Source: an uncultured Alphaproteobacteria bacterium (GTDB taxonomy: Bacteria > Pseudomonadota > Alphaproteobacteria > Caulobacterales > Caulobacteraceae). Taken from it: a stretch of DNA of 7,838 nt. The position numbers and the translations under genes were made by a program. Position 1 is the first letter of the stretch, and the number at the start of each line of letters is the position of its first letter. Below the pieces are notes generated by a model. It had not been told where the DNA came from and did no database searches. It saw nothing but the letters and a program-made list of their open reading frames with translations. This document shows positions 6,259 to 7,838 of this stretch, in pieces. Where the stretch lies: NCBI GenBank assembly GCA_903928755.1, contig CAIYSH010000134.1, forward strand, positions 1 through 7,838, in the 5' to 3' direction.

Positions 6259-6630
6259 TTACGGCCCCGGCTGTTCGGCCAGGGGATTGAGCAGGAACAC
6301 GGGCTCGCCAGCGGCTAGGCCAAGTTCGGCCCGGGTAAAGCCCACTTCGACCCAATTGGACATGTCATCGCTGCAATTCTGCAGTCTGCGACGGGCGAAT
6401 GCGACCGTCGCAAGCCCCCCCCTGTGCTCGATGTGAAAGACGATATCCGGACGCCCAGCGCAGTCCCGGCTGGAGACCCCGATGACCAGACCTTCAGGAC
6501 CGCTCCGCACAAGGCGCACAGGCTCCAGTTCGGGAAAGGGTCCAGCCGCCGGATAGGGGCTCCCGCGCGGAACCGCCGCACAGCCCGCCATGGCCAGGAT
6601 GCCGACAAACAGGGACCTTCTGCAGATCAT
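6259..6630 (-). CDS. Small predicted lipoprotein of unknown function
   Basis: This 123-residue product begins MICRRSLFVGILAMAGCAAV. The two arginines, short hydrophobic core and Cys17 read as a lipoprotein signal peptide, although the lipobox MAGC has Met instead of Leu at -3 and is imperfect. The mature part starts with a Pro/Gly-rich linker (18-37) and then a beta-rich domain with two cysteines, SSRDC57AGRPD and LQNC86SDD, that could form one disulfide in the periplasm. I recognise no family. Coding is supported by the intact frame, the signal peptide and the way it fills the space between grxD and the rpsD terminator. The ATG has no good Shine-Dalgarno. The gene lies on the same strand as rpsD but after the rpsD terminator, so it is either expressed from an unseen promoter in 6631-6690 or by read-through. 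It contains a C8 run (plus strand 6415-6422). Confidence 0.7.
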   Translation of the reverse strand: MICRRSLFVGILAMAGCAAVPRGSPYPAAGPFPELEPVRLVRSGPEGLVIGVSSRDCAGRPDIVFHIEHRGGLATVAFARRRLQNCSDDMSNWVEVGFTRAELGLAAGEPVFLLNPLAEQPGP

Positions 6631-6690
6631 GGGGTCATTTGAGGCTGATACCGGTGCCGGGGCAAGCCGGAAGCCTGAACTCGACCCAGC

Positions 6691-6719
6691 AAAAAGGCCC
6701 CGGTTTGCACCGGGGCCCT
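6691..6719 (-). terminator. Intrinsic terminator of rpsD
   Basis: Read on the minus strand, GGCCCCGG pairs perfectly with CCGGGGCC (8 bp) around the six-base loop TGCAAA, and the stem is followed directly by five T residues (plus-strand A-run 6691-6695). It begins about 30 bases after the rpsD stop. No T-tract follows on the plus strand, so it should act in the minus direction only. Confidence 0.9.
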
Positions 6720-6746
6720 TGAGACATACCGGAAGATCGGCCCCGG

Positions 6747-7364
6747 TTAGGAGGCGTAGAATTCGACGACCAGATTGGGTTCCATCTTCACCGGATAGGG
6801 AACTTCGGAAAGCTCCGGCGCGCGAAGGAAGGTTGCGGACATCGCCTTGACGTCGACTTCGACATAGTCGGCAAATTCGCGTTCGCTGGATTGCAGGGCT
6901 TCCAGGACCAGCGCCATGTTCTTGGAGCGCTCGCGGACGGAAACCACATCGCCAACCTTGACGCGGTAGGAGGCGATGTTCACGCGCTTGCCGTTCACCA
7001 GGACGTGGCCGTGGTTCACGAACTGACGGGCCGCAAACACGGTCGGCACGAACTTGGCGCGATAGACGATGGCGTCCAGGCGGCTTTCCAGCAGGGCGAT
7101 CAGGTTTTCAGAGGTGTTGCCCTTGCGACGGGCAGCCTCGGTATAGGTGCGGCTGAACTGCTTTTCAGTCAGGTTGCCGTAATAGCCCTTCAGCTTCTGC
7201 TTGGCGCGGAGCTGCAGGCCGAAATCGGAAACCTTCTGTTTGCGGCGCTGACCATGCTGGCCGGGACCGTAGGCGCGGGTGTTGATCGGGGACTTCGGGC
7301 GACCCCAGATGTTCTCGCCCATCCGCCGGTCGATCTTGTACTTCGCCGAGTGGCGCTTCGACAT
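6747..7364 (-). CDS. rpsD: 30S ribosomal protein S4
   Basis: S4 is a primary 16S rRNA-binding protein that nucleates assembly of the small-subunit body and helps set decoding fidelity. The 205-residue product has the N-terminal RpsD domain (about 1-94), with IDRRMGENIWGRPKSP, the AYGPGQHGQRRK loop (31-42) and LRAKQKLKGYYG (52-63). The S4 RNA-binding domain follows (about 95-158, SRLDAIVYRAKF to VGDVVSVRERS). The end PYPVKMEPNLVVEFYAS is the usual C-terminus. There are no cysteines, so it is the zinc-free form. I set the start at the MSKRHSAKYK methionine. The frame stays open 20 codons further, to 7424, but that extension lies in the leader and resembles no S4. The site GAAGAGAG, about seven bases upstream, is a moderate Shine-Dalgarno. 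The gene is monocistronic here, with its own leader and terminator. Confidence 0.98.
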   Translation of the reverse strand: MSKRHSAKYKIDRRMGENIWGRPKSPINTRAYGPGQHGQRRKQKVSDFGLQLRAKQKLKGYYGNLTEKQFSRTYTEAARRKGNTSENLIALLESRLDAIVYRAKFVPTVFAARQFVNHGHVLVNGKRVNIASYRVKVGDVVSVRERSKNMALVLEALQSSEREFADYVEVDVKAMSATFLRAPELSEVPYPVKMEPNLVVEFYAS

Positions 7365-7388
7365 GTGTCGTCTCTCTTCATTTGACGC

Positions 7389-7412
7389 GGGCCGGCCCCT
7401 CCATAAATGGAG
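7389..7412 (-). promoter_or_regulatory. Paired dyads just upstream of the rpsD ribosome site
   Basis: Two adjacent perfect inverted repeats sit about 25-50 bases before the rpsD ATG: CTCCAT-TT-ATGGAG on the minus strand (7399-7412) and the 10-bp palindrome GGGCCGGCCC (7389-7398). In the transcript they could form hairpins, or alternate with pairing to the Shine-Dalgarno region. That position fits translational control, but a regulatory role is inferred. Confidence 0.35.
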
Positions 7413-7450
7413 ACGCAATTTCAACGGCGGCGGCGCATCATCCCGTCATA

Positions 7451-7475
7451 GGTTCGCAGTCCCGAAGGGCGAACC
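7451..7475 (-). promoter_or_regulatory. UUCG-capped hairpin in the rpsD leader
   Basis: On the minus strand, GGTTCGC and GCGAACC form a perfect 7-bp stem. Inside it CC-TTCG-GG closes a stable C(UUCG)G tetraloop, leaving a three-base ACT bulge on the 3' side. The element starts about 110 bases upstream of the ATG, within the predicted 5' UTR. It has no following T-tract, so it is not a terminator. It may be part of an autoregulatory leader of the kind known for ribosomal protein genes in other bacteria. Confidence 0.5.
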
Positions 7476-7494
7476 CCCGGGCGCGAAGGCGCGG

Positions 7495-7523
7495 TGTATG
7501 CTTTGCCCTGCGCCTTGAGTCAA
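7495..7523 (-). promoter_or_regulatory. Putative rpsD promoter
   Basis: On the minus strand TTGACT (7518-7523) precedes CATACA (7495-7500) with a 17-base spacer. The -35 is close to consensus, while the -10 matches only three of six positions of TATAAT. A second TTGACC lies just upstream (plus strand 7532-7537). It would give a leader of roughly 120-130 bases that contains the hairpins described here. Confidence 0.4.
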
Positions 7524-7532
7524 CCGTTCAGG

Positions 7533-7838
7533 TCAATCCACCCGTCTGACGGGCGGAAAGCGGTAAGCCCCATCCAGCAGGTCCGGCTTGGGCAGATAGG
7601 CCCTTAGGAACAGGGCAAAGGGTCCCTCCGGCGCCGGCAGCCAGTTCGAGGCACGGGTTCCCCCGGGCGAGGCATGGCCGATCCAGATGTCCAGGGACCC
7701 GTCCGCATTGAAGGTCAATCCCTCGGTCCGGTCGCCAATCGCGTAACGGTTGATGGGATTGTCAGTGAAATAGAACTGCCCGTCCTCAGTGGCTTCATAG
7801 AGGCTCAGCGACCAGAAGGACTTTACCGGCGGAAGGGC
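7533..7838 (-). CDS. DUF1214-domain protein, C-terminal part (runs off the window)
   Basis: The frame is open to the right edge, giving the last 101 residues of a longer protein. It reads ALPPVKSFWSLSLYEATEDG, then NPINRYAIGDRT, NADGSLDIWIGHASPGG, NWLPAPEGPFALFLRAYLPK and a final DLLDGAYRFPPVRRVD. This matches the C-terminal DUF1214 domain often found with DUF1254, a family with no settled biochemical role: FWSLTLYD-, NRYSIGDR- and NWLPAP-like blocks in that order. Any N-terminal domain or signal peptide lies outside the window. The TTG at 7716-7718 is an internal Leu codon, not a start. The stop lies ten bases upstream of the rpsD -35 candidate, so rpsD could also receive read-through from it; no terminator is visible in between. 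Confidence 0.88.
   Translation of the reverse strand, partial: ALPPVKSFWSLSLYEATEDGQFYFTDNPINRYAIGDRTEGLTFNADGSLDIWIGHASPGGTRASNWLPAPEGPFALFLRAYLPKPDLLDGAYRFPPVRRVD

Noticed and set aside
6891..7385. 164-residue plus-strand frame opposite rpsD
   Set aside because: It is the complement of strongly conserved S4 coding sequence and has no independent support; rpsD shadows of this kind are often misannotated.
7365..7424. Longer S4 starting at 7424 with 20 extra residues
   Set aside because: The extension resembles no S4 N-terminus, lies in the hairpin-rich leader, and the MSKRHSAKYK start has a better ribosome site.
7451..7475. tRNA-like T-arm (GGTTCG...) on the plus strand
   Set aside because: The bases around GGTTCG do not form a T-stem, and there is no acceptor, D or anticodon arm nearby; the sequence is better explained as a hairpin of the rpsD leader.

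Overview
The window looks like ordinary chromosomal DNA from a GC-rich alphaproteobacterium, most likely in or near the Caulobacterales. The basis is: a small-type PurL; a zinc-free 205-residue S4 whose N-terminus (MSKRHSAKYKIDRRMGEN) and QKVSDFGLQLRAKQKLKGYY block match what I remember of Caulobacter-type S4; a BolA/monothiol-glutaredoxin neighbourhood; and a putative promoter resembling the Caulobacter housekeeping consensus. I see no mobile element, CRISPR array, tRNA, rRNA or sign of recent transfer. Genes are densely packed with little intergenic space.

Layout from left to right. The window opens inside purL (+, about 45-50 N-terminal codons missing). PurL converges with a CinA C-terminal-domain (PncC-like) protein (-), and their stop codons overlap by four bases. 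A 108-bp divergent region with two small dyads separates that gene from a class C beta-lactamase-fold serine hydrolase/esterase (+). The hydrolase converges, again with a four-base TTAG stop overlap, on a predicted lipoprotein (-). Only about 41 bp separate the lipoprotein start from bolA (+). bolA is followed after 2 bp by an aldo/keto-reductase-fold protein that appears to have lost its catalytic tetrad. A 176-bp gap with a plausible promoter leads to grxD (+), a CGFS monothiol glutaredoxin. The right third is on the minus strand: a small predicted lipoprotein, a strong intrinsic terminator, rpsD with a structured leader, and the C-terminal end of a DUF1214-domain protein that runs off the window.

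How the genes may work together. BolA and CGFS glutaredoxins are established partners that bind a shared [2Fe-2S] cluster, and both proteins here keep the residues expected for this. The AKR-fold protein is translationally coupled to bolA, so it may be a non-enzymatic member of the same iron-sulfur module. PurL (purine synthesis) and S4 (ribosome) are independent housekeeping genes. The two lipoproteins, the esterase and the DUF1214 protein cannot be given a physiological role from sequence alone.

I did not find a clear new multi-gene system. The best candidates for a second look are the AKR pseudoenzyme between bolA and grxD and the structured rpsD leader.
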